A DNA stretch of 64,000 bases from Chelatococcus composti. GTDB taxonomy: Bacteria > Pseudomonadota > Alphaproteobacteria > Rhizobiales > Beijerinckiaceae. The DNA lies in the NCBI RefSeq assembly GCF_014201415.1, contig NZ_JACHEH010000002.1, positions 124,001 through 188,000 on the forward strand, written 5' to 3'. Position 1 is the first letter of the stretch. The number at the start of each line of letters is the position of its first letter. Shown one piece after another: positions 16,971 through 26,695 of this stretch. A program made the translations under genes and the position numbers. The notes beneath the pieces were generated by a model. It made no database searches, had not been told where the DNA came from, and saw nothing but the letters and a program-made list of their open reading frames with translations.

Positions 16971-17666
16971 ATGGCCCGGCAAAGCATGGGGTGGGCCGTG
17001 AGCGATTCCGCAGCACGCATCATCATAGCAGACGACCATCCGCTGTTCCGCGGCGCCTTGCGCCAGGCTCTGGCGGGTGTCGTTGCCGGCGCGACCATCG
17101 TCGAAGCCGGCTCATTCGATGAAATGTGCGCCGCCCTCGGCGCAGTCTCTGCCGACCTCGTGCTGCTCGACCTTGCCATCCCCGGCGTGCAGGGTTTCTC
17201 AGGCCTGATGTACCTGCGCGCCCAGCATCCCGACATTCCGGTCGTCATCGTCTCTGCCAACGACGACCCGTCCGTGATCCGCCGCTGCATCGATTTCGGC
17301 GCCGCCGGCTTCATTCCCAAGGCGCTCGACGCCGAGGAGATGCGCACCGCGATCCGCACCGTGCTCGCCGGCGACCACTGGACACCGGCCGACATCGACC
17401 TCTCCGCGCCCGTGGACCGGGAGACGAGCGAACTCGTCAAGCGGCTTGCCAGTCTCACGCCGCAGCAGGTGCGCGTGCTGATGATGCTGTCCGAGGGCTT
17501 GCTCAACAAGCAGATCGCCTACGAGCTGTCCGTCTCCGAGGCCACCGTGAAGGCCCACGTCTCGGCCATCCTGCAGAAGCTCGGCGTCGAGAGCCGCACG
17601 CAGGCCGTGATCGCCGCCGCGAGGATCGTCGCGGCGGGGCAGGTGCCCACGCCGAGCGCCGCCTGA
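16971..17666 (+). CDS. LuxR/NarL-type response regulator
   Basis: A 231-residue two-component regulator. The receiver domain (about 15-135) has the acidic pair D21/D22, the phospho-acceptor D67 in VLLDLAIPG, a Ser in IVSAND and the conserved Lys in GFIPKAL. The C-terminal LuxR helix-turn-helix (about 162-215) reads LTPQQVRVLMMLSEGLLNKQIAYEL, then VSEATVKAHVSAIL. No histidine kinase is adjacent. In other proteobacteria, LuxR-type regulators paired with sodium:solute symporter-like proteins govern acetate use; that link is only a suggestion here. The ATG at 16971 is the longest start; 16986 is possible. Confidence 0.85.
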   Translation: MARQSMGWAVSDSAARIIIADDHPLFRGALRQALAGVVAGATIVEAGSFDEMCAALGAVSADLVLLDLAIPGVQGFSGLMYLRAQHPDIPVVIVSANDDPSVIRRCIDFGAAGFIPKALDAEEMRTAIRTVLAGDHWTPADIDLSAPVDRETSELVKRLASLTPQQVRVLMMLSEGLLNKQIAYELSVSEATVKAHVSAILQKLGVESRTQAVIAAARIVAAGQVPTPSAA

Positions 17667-17670
17667 CAGC

Positions 17671-18612
17671 CTAGAGCGAGGCGACGAACGCCTCCATGCG
17701 CGCCAGCGCCTGCTGCGTCAGGCCGATGTCGAAACGCGTGAAGACGTGGCAGCCGCCCGGCCAGACCGCGAGCTCGCTGCGGTTGCCCGCGGCCGCCCAG
17801 CGCGCCGCCATGAAGAGCGAATCATCGAGGAGCGGGTCGCGCGTGCCGATGGTGAACAGCGCCGGCGGCAGGCCCGCGAGATCGGCATGGATCGGCGAGA
17901 CGTCGGGCGAGCGCACGTCGCCCTCCCGGCGCAGGAAGCCCTGCACGAACAGGAAGATGTCCCGCGTGTTGAGGATGAGCTTCTCATCGCCCCAGCGCCG
18001 GACGCTCGGCGTCAGCGCAAGATCGTAGACACCCGCGATGAGATTGGCGCCGGCGAAGGGCAGCAGGCCATGCCGGCCCCTGAGGCGCAGCAGCGTCACC
18101 ACCGATAGATGCGCCCCGGCCGAATCGCCGCCGATGATGAAGCGCCCGGTGCCGAAACGCTCGCGCCCCTCGCGCACCAGCCACAGCGCCGCCGCCTCGC
18201 AGTCGTCCGGTCCGGCCGGATAGGGATGCTCCGGCGCCAGGCGGTAATCGACCGACACGGCGGCGAAGCCGAGCCGCTCGGCAAAGAACTCGAGGAAGGG
18301 GTCCTGCTCGTCGGGAGCGCCCAGCATCCAGCCGCCGCCGTGGATGTGGAGGAAGACGCCGCGCGGCTCCTCGGGCGCGATGATGCGCAGGGCGAGCGGC
18401 CCGCCCGGCCCCTCGATGGTGATGGTCCGGGCCCGCGGGCTCTTCGGCGCCGGCGGAAAGGGGCCGAGCCCCTTGGCGCGGTTCTCGCGCACCACGGCGG
18501 GTGGGGCGCTCCACTGGTCGGGCGCGCCAGTGAGCCGGGCGAGAATGTCGGCGTTGAGGGCCGCCGTCTCTGGGTCGACGGCATCGGGATGGAAGAGGCG
18601 AGGATCGAGCAT
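17671..18612 (-). CDS. alpha/beta hydrolase, hormone-sensitive-lipase-like esterase
   Basis: A 313-residue esterase/lipase. The oxyanion-hole motif HGGGW is at residues 91-95, the nucleophile is S164 in GGDSAGAHL, and the catalytic Asp and His are expected in TRDPLLDD and WPGGCHVFTRF. This is the layout of the hormone-sensitive lipase group, which hydrolyses short acyl esters; the natural substrate is unknown. The start at 18612 (MLDPRLFHPDA) matches the typical family opening; an upstream ATG at 18645 would add 11 residues. It converges on the response regulator with a four-base gap. Confidence 0.82.
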   Translation of the reverse strand: MLDPRLFHPDAVDPETAALNADILARLTGAPDQWSAPPAVVRENRAKGLGPFPPAPKSPRARTITIEGPGGPLALRIIAPEEPRGVFLHIHGGGWMLGAPDEQDPFLEFFAERLGFAAVSVDYRLAPEHPYPAGPDDCEAAALWLVREGRERFGTGRFIIGGDSAGAHLSVVTLLRLRGRHGLLPFAGANLIAGVYDLALTPSVRRWGDEKLILNTRDIFLFVQGFLRREGDVRSPDVSPIHADLAGLPPALFTIGTRDPLLDDSLFMAARWAAAGNRSELAVWPGGCHVFTRFDIGLTQQALARMEAFVASL

Positions 18613-18769
18613 CGGGATCTTGCGCGCGAGGAAGGGATCGTCCATGTGGTGAAAGGCGCGGCGGCATGACCGCACACGCACAACGCCGGCAGGTGCCGGT
18701 GCGAGGAAACCACGCGAGGCCGGCCTGGTCCAGAGCGAAGGACGGCCACGGCAGACGAAGGATCGGACC

Positions 18770-19036
18770 ATGGCGAACGGCTCGCTTCAGCGCTTTCTCG
18801 GCGGCTCGCCCCTGTCCGTCCTCGTCAAGCTGATCTTCCTGTCGATTCTTGTCGGCGCCATCATGGCCTTCCTCGGCATCACACCGCTCGGCCTCGTCGA
18901 CGGCATCGTCGATTTCATCCGTCGCGTCATCGGACGCGGCTTCGAGGCCGTGCGCGAGGTCGGCCAATGGCTGCTTTACGGTGCCGTCATCGTCGTGCCC
19001 GTCTGGCTGATCGTGCGCCTGTTCGGCCGCCGGTAG
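18770..19036 (+). CDS. DUF6460 small membrane protein
   Basis: An 88-residue protein with two membrane helices (about 16-40 and 66-84), the start RFLGGSPLSVLVKLIFLSILVG and a final IVVPVWLIVRLFGRR. This matches the small DUF6460 proteins I recall from Hyphomicrobiales; no function is known. It ends five bases before the MATE transporter start, so the two are probably co-transcribed. Confidence 0.75.
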   Translation: MANGSLQRFLGGSPLSVLVKLIFLSILVGAIMAFLGITPLGLVDGIVDFIRRVIGRGFEAVREVGQWLLYGAVIVVPVWLIVRLFGRR

Positions 19037-19041
19037 CCGCC

Positions 19042-20394
19042 ATGGCCACTGCCATCGCCGATCCGGCAGGCGCCCCACGCCGCATCGAGGCGACCCATCG
19101 GCGCATCGTCCTGCTGGCGCTGCCGATGACGCTGTCGCATGTGACGACGCCGCTGCTCGGCCTCGTCGATGCGACGGTGATCGGACGGCTGGGCGAGGCG
19201 CACCTGCTCGGCGCCGTTGCCATCGGCGGCGTCATCTTCGATTTCCTGTTCTGGAGCTTCGCCGCACTGCGCATGGGCACGGCCGGCCTCACGGCCCAGG
19301 CCTATGGACGGGGCGACGACCGGGAGCTCGATCGCGTGCTCGCCCGCGCCCTGGCTATCGCGGCCGTGGCGGGCGCCATCCTCGTGCTCCTCAAATGGCC
19401 GATCGGCCTTGCCGCCTTCGCGCTGGTGGGGGCGAGTGACGCCGTGACCCAGGCCGCCTGGGCCTACTATGATGTGCGTATCTGGTCGGCGCCCTTCGCC
19501 TTCGCCAACTTCAGCATCCTCGGCAGCGTCATCGGCCGCGGCCGCACCGACCTCGGCCTGCTGCTGCAGGTGACCATAAACCTCCTCAACATCGTCCTCA
19601 CGCTCATCTTCGTCGGGCTCGGCCTCGGCGTCACGGGCGCTGCCCTCGGGACGCTGCTGGCTGAGGCGGCGGGAGCAGGACTTGGCCTCCTGCTGCTGGC
19701 GCGGCTCGGCTCCCGCCCCTTCGCGGTGTCGCGGGCAGACCTCCTTGAGCGGGACAAACTGCTCGCGATGCTCGGCCTCAACGCCGACATCGTGGTGCGC
19801 ACCGTCGCCCTGCTGCTCGCCTTCGGCATCTTCTCGGCCTACGGCGCCCGCCAGGGCGACGTGACGCTGGCGGCGAACGCCGTGCTCTACAACATGTTCC
19901 TGATCGGCGGCTATTTCCTCGACGGCTTCGCCACCGCCGCCGAACAGCTGTGCGGCCAGGCGCTCGGCAGCCGAGACGCGCACGGCTTCCGGCGGGCGAC
20001 AGGGCTCGCCCTGTTCTGGTGCCTCGTTTTCGGCGCCGGCAGCTCGCTCGCCTTCTTCGCCTTCGGCCACAGCTTCATCGACTTCGTCTCAACGAATGCC
20101 GAGGTCCGCGCCATGGCGCGCGATTTCCTCGCCTTCGCCGCCCTCACGCCCGTCGCCGGGGCGGCGGCCTTCACCTTCGACGGTGTCTATATCGGCGCAA
20201 CATGGGGGCGGGCGATGCGCAACCTGATGATCGCCGCGTTTGCGATCTTCCTCGCGACCTTTCTTGCCCTGCTGCCGCTCGGCAACGCCGGCCTGTGGAC
20301 GGCGCTCCTCGTGTTCCTCGCCGTGCGCGGCATCGGCCAGGGCCTCTTCTTCCCGCGCCTCGCCCGTGCGGCCTTCACCCCCGCGGCCGGCTGA
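19042..20394 (+). CDS. MATE family efflux transporter (DinF-type)
   Basis: A 450-residue transporter with 12 hydrophobic segments in two similar halves. The opening HRRIVLLALPMTLSHVTTPLLGLVDATVIGRLG is typical of the DinF branch of MATE exporters, which move cationic compounds out in exchange for sodium or protons. The ATG at 19042 follows the DUF6460 stop closely. The substrate is unknown. It converges on pyrD with a four-base gap and no visible terminator between them. Confidence 0.88.
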   Translation: MATAIADPAGAPRRIEATHRRIVLLALPMTLSHVTTPLLGLVDATVIGRLGEAHLLGAVAIGGVIFDFLFWSFAALRMGTAGLTAQAYGRGDDRELDRVLARALAIAAVAGAILVLLKWPIGLAAFALVGASDAVTQAAWAYYDVRIWSAPFAFANFSILGSVIGRGRTDLGLLLQVTINLLNIVLTLIFVGLGLGVTGAALGTLLAEAAGAGLGLLLLARLGSRPFAVSRADLLERDKLLAMLGLNADIVVRTVALLLAFGIFSAYGARQGDVTLAANAVLYNMFLIGGYFLDGFATAAEQLCGQALGSRDAHGFRRATGLALFWCLVFGAGSSLAFFAFGHSFIDFVSTNAEVRAMARDFLAFAALTPVAGAAAFTFDGVYIGATWGRAMRNLMIAAFAIFLATFLALLPLGNAGLWTALLVFLAVRGIGQGLFFPRLARAAFTPAAG

Positions 20395-20398
20395 AGGC

Positions 20399-21484
20399 TC
20401 AGGCCTTGAGGGCAAGGTCCGCCGCGTTGCGGCCGACGACTGGCAGCAGGCTGTCGAGCCCCTCGCGCGCGAGCCGCTCGCACAGCCCCGCCTTGATGTC
20501 ATGCACCAGGTTCGGCCCCTTGTAGACGAGGCCCGTGTAGAGCTGTAGCAGCGTGGCCCCGGCGGTGATCTTGGTCCAGGCCGCCTCGGCCGAATCGATG
20601 CCTCCGCCGCCGATGAGCGGGAAGGCGCCCTCCACCCGCTGGTAGGTGGCCGCGAGCATCGCCGTGGCAAGGGGGAAGAGCGGCTTGCCGGAGAGGCCGC
20701 CGGCCTCCTGGCCGACATCCGTCTCCACGAGACCGGGCGGGCGCGTCACCGTCGTGTTCGACACGATCAGCCCGTCGATGCCGCGCCGGCGCGTCACCGC
20801 CACCAGCGCATCGAGCTCCGGCAGCGTCAGGTCCGGCGCGATCTTGAGGAGCACCGGCCGGCGCCCGTGCGCCTCGGCCACGCTGTCGCGCATCTCGATG
20901 ACGCGGGCCAGAAGCTCATCAAGCGCGGCAGCATGCTGCAGGTCGCGCAGGCCGGGCGTGTTGGGCGAGGAAACGTTGACGGTGAAATAGGCGGCATAGG
21001 GCGCAAAGGCGCGGATGCCGGCCACATAGTCCGCCACCCGGTCCTTCGTATCCTTGTTGGCGCCGATGTTGACGCCGACGAGGCCGGGACGATTGCCACG
21101 GCGGGCGAGCCGCGCAACCCCGGCCGCATGCCCCTCGTTGTTGAAACCGAAACGGTTGATCACCGCCTCATCGCGCACGAGGCGGAAGAGCCGCGGCCGG
21201 CGGTTTCCGGGCTGCGGGCGCGGCGTCATCGTCCCCACCTCGACGAAACCGAAACCGAGGCCGAAAGCCCCGTCGACGGCCTCGGCATTCTTGTCGAAAC
21301 CCGCAGCAAGGCCGATGGGGTTGGGAAAGTCGAGGCCGAAGGCCCTGACGGCGAGGACGGGCGCATCCGTCTCCGGCGCCGCGACGGGCATCATCGAAAG
21401 AACACGAACGGCGAGGCGGTGGCTGGTTTCGGGATCGAGGGCGAACAGCGCGGGCCGCGCGACGGTTGCGAGAAACGACAACAT
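20399..21484 (-). CDS. pyrD: dihydroorotate dehydrogenase (quinone), class 2
   Basis: A 361-residue membrane-associated flavoenzyme that oxidises dihydroorotate to orotate with quinone in pyrimidine synthesis. The class 2 N-terminal extension (residues 1-40) binds the membrane and quinone. FMN-barrel motifs seen are [25 protein letters not shown] and [15 protein letters not shown], with the catalytic Ser of class 2, and [16 protein letters not shown] near the end. The start at 21484 overlaps the upstream DUF952 stop as TGATG, so translation is coupled. Confidence 0.95.
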   Translation of the reverse strand: MLSFLATVARPALFALDPETSHRLAVRVLSMMPVAAPETDAPVLAVRAFGLDFPNPIGLAAGFDKNAEAVDGAFGLGFGFVEVGTMTPRPQPGNRRPRLFRLVRDEAVINRFGFNNEGHAAGVARLARRGNRPGLVGVNIGANKDTKDRVADYVAGIRAFAPYAAYFTVNVSSPNTPGLRDLQHAAALDELLARVIEMRDSVAEAHGRRPVLLKIAPDLTLPELDALVAVTRRRGIDGLIVSNTTVTRPPGLVETDVGQEAGGLSGKPLFPLATAMLAATYQRVEGAFPLIGGGGIDSAEAAWTKITAGATLLQLYTGLVYKGPNLVHDIKAGLCERLAREGLDSLLPVVGRNAADLALKA

Positions 21485-21825
21485 CACAGGCCGTCCGGAA
21501 ACTGATGGCGTCCGTCCGCGCCCAGCGGCAGCGGCACGACCGAACGAACCGCCGAAAGGGCGAGGGGACCGTAAAGGTGCGGAAAGAGCGCTCCGCCACG
21601 CGACGGCTCCCAGCGCAGCGCCTCACCCAGGGCGGCAGCCTCGACGGCCACGAGGACAAGGTCGTCCTGGCCGGTGAAATGCTTCTCCGCCGTCTCGCGG
21701 ACCTGCTCGGCCGTCGAGAAATGAATGAAGCCATCCGCGACATCGACCGGGGCGCCGGCGAACACGCCGGCAGCCTCCGCCTCGGCCCACATCTGCCGCG
21801 GACAAATCTTGTACACCAACGCCAC
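21484..21825 (-). CDS. DUF952 family protein
   Basis: A 113-residue protein with the DUF952 pattern: [45 protein letters not shown] and [13 protein letters not shown]. The family's structure recalls ADP-ribosyl-handling folds, but its function is unknown. The GTG at 21825 is chosen because a strong AGGAG box sits seven bases upstream and the family opening starts there; the frame is open further upstream. It is coupled to pyrD, a pairing common in rhizobia. Confidence 0.82.
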   Translation of the reverse strand: MALVYKICPRQMWAEAEAAGVFAGAPVDVADGFIHFSTAEQVRETAEKHFTGQDDLVLVAVEAAALGEALRWEPSRGGALFPHLYGPLALSAVRSVVPLPLGADGRHQFPDGL

Positions 21826-21925
21826 TACAAAACTCCTGCGCGCACGTCTCGCTGTAGGGGCTCGCGCGGCGAAGATCAATCTGCACAAAACGGTATTCAA
21901 AGGTTGTTGCGGCAAGATTTCGCAC

Positions 21926-21971
21926 GAGACAATGAGGGCAATAAGTCCTATAGTTAGACTGTCATCCTAAC
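21926..21971 (+). promoter_or_regulatory. promoter and overlapping inverted repeat of the S24 repressor gene
   Basis: GAGACA (21926-21931), a 17-base spacer and TATAGT (21949-21954) form a good vegetative promoter. An inverted repeat GTTAG-N9-CTAAC (21953-21971) starts inside the -10 element and covers the expected transcription start. That position suits an operator, most simply for the repressor encoded just downstream. Confidence 0.45.
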
Positions 21972-22025
21972 GCGGCGGAGTGCCCCGCTGCGCGATGCAC
22001 CATTTCCGCGAAGTGGGAGGTGGGC

Positions 22026-22655
22026 ATGCTGTCGCACGAATCGATCTGGAACGCGATCGACGCTCTGGCGTCCCGTTATGGTCTCAGCGCCTCGGGGCTG
22101 GCGCGCAAGGCCGGCCTCGATCCGACAGCCTTCAACCGCTCCAAGCGCATTGGTGCGGACGGGCGCCCGCGCTGGCCCTCGACCGAGTCCATCGCCAAGG
22201 TGCTCGATGCCACCGGCGCAACGATCGACGACTTCCTGTCGGTGGTCCGCCAGCAGGAGCAGGTGCCTCACCGGACGATACCGCTCATCGGTTTTGCCCA
22301 GGCCGGGCGCGGCGGCTTCTTCGATGACGGCGGCTTTCCGGTCGGCACAGGCTGGGACGAGGTGTCCTTCCCCGACGGCATCGACGAGAAGGTCTATGCA
22401 CTCGAGATCTCCGGCGACTCGATGATGCCGCTCTATCGCGACGGCGACATCATCATCGTCTCGCCGACATCAAGCGTGCGGCGCGGGGACCGGGTCGTGG
22501 TCAAGACCACTGACGGCGAGTTCATGGCCAAGGAGCTGAAGCGCCGGACGGCCCGCACGGTGGAGCTGCGCTCGCTCAACCCCGAGCACGAGGACCGCTT
22601 CCTCCCCGTCAGCGACATCGCCTGGATGGCGCGCATCATCTGGGCGAGCCAGTAG
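22026..22655 (+). CDS. XRE-family repressor with S24 peptidase domain (LexA/CI-like)
   Basis: A 209-residue protein. A helix-turn-helix occupies about 5-70 (LASRYGLSASGLARKAGLD, then WPSTESIAKVLDATG). The C-terminal S24 domain has a possible self-cleavage site A93-G94, the catalytic S132 in SGDSMMP and K169 in FMAKEL. Proteins of this type repress genes and may self-cleave when RecA filaments form; many rhizobial homologues are single chromosomal regulators. The ATG at 22026 follows a gggagg box by five bases; the upstream GTG at 22020 is less likely. No phage genes surround it. Confidence 0.87.
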   Translation: MLSHESIWNAIDALASRYGLSASGLARKAGLDPTAFNRSKRIGADGRPRWPSTESIAKVLDATGATIDDFLSVVRQQEQVPHRTIPLIGFAQAGRGGFFDDGGFPVGTGWDEVSFPDGIDEKVYALEISGDSMMPLYRDGDIIIVSPTSSVRRGDRVVVKTTDGEFMAKELKRRTARTVELRSLNPEHEDRFLPVSDIAWMARIIWASQ

Positions 22656-22669
22656 GGACCACGCAAGCG

Positions 22670-22694
22670 AAAGCCGCCGGATTGCTCCGGCGGC
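22670..22694 (-). terminator. intrinsic terminator of pnp
   Basis: GCCGCCGGA-TTGC-TCCGGCGGC (22673-22694) is a perfect 9-bp stem. On the minus strand it is followed by TTTCGCTT, a weak uridine tract, so it best serves pnp. It may also stop transcripts of the convergent repressor gene. Confidence 0.6.
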
Positions 22695-22744
22695 CCCTGT
22701 CGTCCGACCAGCCGGGCAGCACCCGGCCGGTTTTTCGGCCAGCC

Positions 22745-24901
22745 TTACTCGGCCACCTTCTCGGCGTCCGAATTCGAGTCCGCCTTGGCCTTGGCCTCGA
22801 GGTCCTCGCCGGTCTCCTGGTCGACGGCCTTCATCGACAGGCGCACCTTGCCGCGCTCGTCGAAGCCGAGCAGCTTGACCTTGACCTTCTGGCCTTCCTT
22901 GACGACATCCGTCACCTTCTGCACCCGCTGGGCCGCGAGCTGCGAGATGTGGACGAGGCCGTCGCGCGAGCCGAAGAAGTTGACGAAGGCGCCGAAGTCC
23001 GTGGTCTTCACCACCGTGCCCTCGTAGATCACGCCGACTTCCGGCTCGGCCGCGATGCTCTTGATCCAGTTGATCGCCGCCGTGATCGACTTGAGGTCGG
23101 ACGAGGCCACCTTGACCGTGCCGTCGTCGGAGATGTCGATCTTGGCGCCGGTCTTCTCCACGATCTCGCGGATGACCTTGCCGCCCGAGCCGATGACCTC
23201 GCGGATCTTGTCCTGCGGGATCTTGATGGTCTCGATGCGCGGCGCGTACTGGCCGAGCTCGGCGCGGGCGCCGGAGAGGGCCTTCGACATCTCGCCGAGG
23301 ATGTGCATGCGCCCGGCCTTCGCCTGCTCGAGGGCGACACGCATGATCTCCTCGGTGATGCCGGCGATCTTGATGTCCATCTGCAGCGCGGTCACGCCCT
23401 GGTCGGTGCCCGCGACCTTGAAGTCCATGTCGCCAAGATGGTCCTCGTCGCCGAGGATGTCCGTCAGCACCGCATAGCGGTCACCCTCGAGGATGAGGCC
23501 CATGGCGATGCCGGCCACCGGGCGGCGCAGCGGCACGCCCGCGTCCATCAGCGACAGGGAGGCGCCGCACACCGTCGCCATCGACGAGGAACCGTTCGAC
23601 TCGGTGATCTCGGAAACCACGCGGATCGTGTAGGGGAACTCGTGATGGGGCGGCAGCATCGGGTGGATGGCGCGCCAGGCGAGCTTGCCGTGGCCGATCT
23701 CGCGGCGGCCGGGCGAACCCATGCGGCCTGTCTCGCCCACCGAATACGGCGGGAAGTTGTAGTGCAGCAGGAAGGTTTCCTTGTAGGTGCCTTCCAGCGA
23801 GTCGACGAACTGCTCGTCGTCACCCGTGCCGAGCGTCGCGACGACCAGCGCCTGCGTCTCGCCGCGGGTGAAGAGCGCCGAGCCGTGCGTGCGCGGCAGG
23901 AAGCCCACTTCCGCCTGGATGGGACGCACGGTCTTGACGTCGCGCCCGTCGATGCGCGTGCCGGTGTCGAGGATGTTCCAGCGCACGATCTTGGCCTGGA
24001 CGTCCTTGAAGACGGCCTTGACCTGCTCGGCGTCGAAGCGGGCCTCGCCCTCCTCCGGGCAGAGCGCTGCCAGCACCTTGGCCTTGGCGGCGTCCACCGC
24101 GGCATAGCGCTCCTGCTTCTCGACGATCTTGTAGGCGTCGCGCAGGTCCGCCTCGGCGATCTCGAGGACCGCCTTCTCCACCTCGGAAAGGTCCGCGATC
24201 TCGAGCTGGCGCGGCTCCTTCGCCGCCTTCTCGGCCAGGCTGATGATGGCGTCAATGACCGGCTGGAAGTGCTTGTGGCCGTACATCACGGCGCCGAGCA
24301 TCACGTCTTCCGGCAGCTCCTTGGCCTCCGATTCCACCATCAGCACCGCATCGGCCGTGCCGGCGACGACGAGGTCAAGGTCCGAGCTCTCCATCTCGGC
24401 GAGCGTCGGATTGATCTTGTACTCGCCGCCGATGTAGCCGACCCGCGCCGCGCCGATGGGGCCGGTGAAGGGCACACCCGACAGGGTCAGGGCCGCCGAG
24501 GCCGCCACCATCGAGACGATGTCAGGATCATTCTCGAGGTCATGGCTCACCACCGTGACAATGACCTGGGTGTCGCAACGCCAACCCTCGACGAACAGCG
24601 GGCGGATCGGGCGGTCGATGAGGCGGGAGACCAACGTCTCGCGCTCGCTCGGCCGGCCCTCGCGCTTGAAATAGCCACCCGGGATGCGGCCGGCCGCGTA
24701 GGCCTTCTCCTGATAGTTCACGGTCAGCGGCATGAAGTCGACGCCGGGCTTCGGCTCCTTCGCCGCCACCACGGTGGCGAGCACGGTCGTCTCGCCATAG
24801 GTCGCGAGCACGGCGCCGTCCGCCTGGCGGGCGATGCGACCGGTCTCGAGGGTGAGCTTCCTGCCGGCCCAGTCCAGTTCCACGCGTTGGATGTCAAACA
24901 T
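22745..24901 (-). CDS. pnp: polynucleotide phosphorylase
   Basis: A 718-residue 3'-5' exoribonuclease that degrades RNA with phosphate and can add nucleotides; it is the core of the RNA degradosome. Two RNase PH domains flank a helical linker (about 1-550). A KH domain ([19 protein letters not shown], near 560-580) and an S1 domain ([19 protein letters not shown], near 625-645) follow. The ATG at 24901 ([11 protein letters not shown]) has a gagagaaaa box before it; upstream in-frame codons are not family-like. It lies downstream of rpsO but behind a strong terminator. Confidence 0.96.
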   Translation of the reverse strand: MFDIQRVELDWAGRKLTLETGRIARQADGAVLATYGETTVLATVVAAKEPKPGVDFMPLTVNYQEKAYAAGRIPGGYFKREGRPSERETLVSRLIDRPIRPLFVEGWRCDTQVIVTVVSHDLENDPDIVSMVAASAALTLSGVPFTGPIGAARVGYIGGEYKINPTLAEMESSDLDLVVAGTADAVLMVESEAKELPEDVMLGAVMYGHKHFQPVIDAIISLAEKAAKEPRQLEIADLSEVEKAVLEIAEADLRDAYKIVEKQERYAAVDAAKAKVLAALCPEEGEARFDAEQVKAVFKDVQAKIVRWNILDTGTRIDGRDVKTVRPIQAEVGFLPRTHGSALFTRGETQALVVATLGTGDDEQFVDSLEGTYKETFLLHYNFPPYSVGETGRMGSPGRREIGHGKLAWRAIHPMLPPHHEFPYTIRVVSEITESNGSSSMATVCGASLSLMDAGVPLRRPVAGIAMGLILEGDRYAVLTDILGDEDHLGDMDFKVAGTDQGVTALQMDIKIAGITEEIMRVALEQAKAGRMHILGEMSKALSGARAELGQYAPRIETIKIPQDKIREVIGSGGKVIREIVEKTGAKIDISDDGTVKVASSDLKSITAAINWIKSIAAEPEVGVIYEGTVVKTTDFGAFVNFFGSRDGLVHISQLAAQRVQKVTDVVKEGQKVKVKLLGFDERGKVRLSMKAVDQETGEDLEAKAKADSNSDAEKVAE

Positions 24902-25175
24902 GTCTTTTCTCTCATGGTCGGGCCATGTGGTCGACGCCATGAGCAAGACGGCGAGAAGCTACCCGGCCCGCCGGCCCTGGGGGGCGCGAACGGCGGGAAG
25001 CGTCTGGCGATCCTGCCATGGTCGTCAGCCTGGCCGGTTCGCGGCCCCTCCCCGTGGAAGGGCCTGACGCAGAGCCGGGGGAATGCATCGACATGCAGCT
25101 GTCCTCCCGGCTCGAGGTGCCGCGCCCCGGGGGCGCCGCACCGGTCTTGGGCCGCGTCGCCCAGGACGCGGCGGC
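24902..25175 (-). other. intergenic region between rpsO and pnp (pnp leader)
   Basis: About 275 bases without a gene between the rpsO terminator and pnp. It is GC-rich with several short inverted repeats but I cannot single out a clear promoter. In other bacteria the pnp leader folds into hairpins cut by RNase III, after which Pnp destabilises its own message; a similar leader is plausible here. Confidence 0.4.
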
Positions 25176-25205
25176 AAAATGCCCGGAGCGCGGACGCTCC
25201 GGGCA
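25176..25205 (-). terminator. intrinsic terminator after rpsO
   Basis: On the minus strand the stem TGCCCGGAGCG / GCTCCGGGCA (25180-25205) is followed by TTTT. It starts seven bases after the rpsO stop. It should end most transcripts of the rimP-to-rpsO operon and make pnp a largely separate unit or a read-through target. Confidence 0.8.
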
Positions 25206-25211
25206 GAGCCT

Positions 25212-25481
25212 TCAGCGACGAAGGCCGAGACGCTCGATGAGAGCGCGGTAGCGGGCCTCGTCCTTCCTCTTCAGGTAGTCGAGCAGCGAACGGCGCTGCG
25301 AAACGAGCTTGAGAAGGCCACGCCGGGAATGGTTGTCCTTGGTGTGGACCTTGAAGTGCTCGGTCAGGTTGACGATGCGCTCCGTGAGGATCGCAATCTG
25401 CACTTCCGGAGAGCCCGTATCGTTCGGTTCGCGGGCATATTCCTTGAGGAGCGCCTGCTTGCGCTCGGCCGTGATCGACAT
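25212..25481 (-). CDS. rpsO: 30S ribosomal protein S15
   Basis: An 89-residue ribosomal protein of standard length, which binds 16S rRNA early in small-subunit assembly. The recognisable core is [17 protein letters not shown], then [19 protein letters not shown], then LLDYLKRKD. The ATG at 25481 gives the usual N-terminus [12 protein letters not shown]. It is the last gene of the nusA-infB operon before a strong terminator, 177 bases downstream of truB. Confidence 0.97.
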   Translation of the reverse strand: MSITAERKQALLKEYAREPNDTGSPEVQIAILTERIVNLTEHFKVHTKDNHSRRGLLKLVSQRRSLLDYLKRKDEARYRALIERLGLRR

Positions 25482-25658
25482 CGGTTCGTCCTTTCGCTTG
25501 AGGTTATCGATACCACCGCCGCTCACGCGGGAGGCGGCTTGCCGCCGGCCGGGCCGGGATGTCGTCCAGCGCGGTCGGGTCGGCATGCTGCGCGCGGGGC
25601 ATGCCCCACGCGAAGCGGTCTCTATATACCGATTGTCACGCCAACACCAGAGCGGCCG

Positions 25659-26675
25659 TCAGCGCGCCTGCGGCAGGTTGAAGATGCGGCGCGGATGCAG
25701 CTCGCCATGTTCGATGTCTCCGAGCGCCACGAGCGTGCCGTGGGCGAACACCGCCACGCAGCCCTCGTCGAGCGGCGCATCGCGGCCGCGCAGCAGCACG
25801 GACTGGCCGCGCACAAGCCGTCCGGCGTCCGAGCGTGAGACGGCGACCTGCGGCAGCGCGGCGAGGCCGACTGCCACGGGCTTCAGTCCCTTCTGCGCCC
25901 GCGTCACCTCGTCGAGCTCCTCGAGCTCGCGCAGCGCCTCGATGGAAATACCGTCCGCCTCCTCGAAGGGACCGACGCGCGTGCGCCGCAGCGTCGCCAC
26001 ATGACCGAGGCAGCCGAGCGCCCGGCCGAGGTCGCGCACGATGGCCCGAACATAGGTGCCCTTGCCGCACTCGGCGGCGAAGACGCTGGTCTGACCGTCG
26101 TGGGACACGAGGCTCAGGCGGTCGATCTGCACAGGGCGCGCCTGCAGCTCCACCACCTCGCCGTCGCGAGCGAGGTCATAGGCGCGCTCGCCGTCGATCT
26201 TGATGGCCGAGAAGCGCGGCGGCACCTGCATGATGGTGCCCGTGAAGCGCGGCAGCAGCGCCTCGATGGCCGCCCGGTCGGGCCGCACATCGCTGGTGGC
26301 CACCACGTTGCCCTCGGCGTCGTCGGTGTCGGTCTCGGCACCCCAGCTCACGGTGAACGAATAGGCCTTGCGCCCGTCCATGACGAAAGGGACGGTCTTC
26401 GTCGCCTCGCCCAATGCCACGGGCAGGATGCCCGAGGCGAGCGGGTCGAGCGTGCCGGCGTGGCCCGCCTTCTTGGCGTTGAAGATGCGCTTGATGACGG
26501 CGACGGCATGGGTCGAGGTCATGCCGACGGGCTTGTCGAGCACCACCCATCCGTGAACGTCGCGCTTCTTCGGGCGCGGCGGCCGCGGCCCCCGCTGGCC
26601 CTCGCGCGCCTGTAGGCTGCCTTCCCCTGCGCCCTGCGCCGTGCCGACGCCACGCTGTTCCTTGTCCTGGCTCAT
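25659..26675 (-). CDS. truB: tRNA pseudouridine(55) synthase
   Basis: A 338-residue enzyme that converts U55 of the tRNA T-loop to pseudouridine. The catalytic Asp is D77 in AGHAGTLDPLASG; KPVGMTSTHAV precedes it, and GTYVRAIVRDLG lies in the middle. The first 38 residues are a basic, Gly-rich tail beyond the usual start (HGWVVLDKP), common in rhizobia. It follows rbfA by 20 bases in the operon. Confidence 0.95.
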   Translation of the reverse strand: MSQDKEQRGVGTAQGAGEGSLQAREGQRGPRPPRPKKRDVHGWVVLDKPVGMTSTHAVAVIKRIFNAKKAGHAGTLDPLASGILPVALGEATKTVPFVMDGRKAYSFTVSWGAETDTDDAEGNVVATSDVRPDRAAIEALLPRFTGTIMQVPPRFSAIKIDGERAYDLARDGEVVELQARPVQIDRLSLVSHDGQTSVFAAECGKGTYVRAIVRDLGRALGCLGHVATLRRTRVGPFEEADGISIEALRELEELDEVTRAQKGLKPVAVGLAALPQVAVSRSDAGRLVRGQSVLLRGRDAPLDEGCVAVFAHGTLVALGDIEHGELHPRRIFNLPQAR

Positions 26676-26695
26676 CGAGAGGTGATCCGTTGCCG

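Noticed and set aside
22020-22655. The S24 repressor as a sign of a prophage
   Set aside because: The flanking genes (pyrD, DUF952, pnp) are chromosomal and there is no phage gene near it.
22682-25240. An 852-codon plus-strand frame opposite pnp
   Set aside because: It is the shadow of pnp; the translation (rich in Leu, Asp, Val, Arg, His) has no recognisable domain, and pnp is unmistakable.
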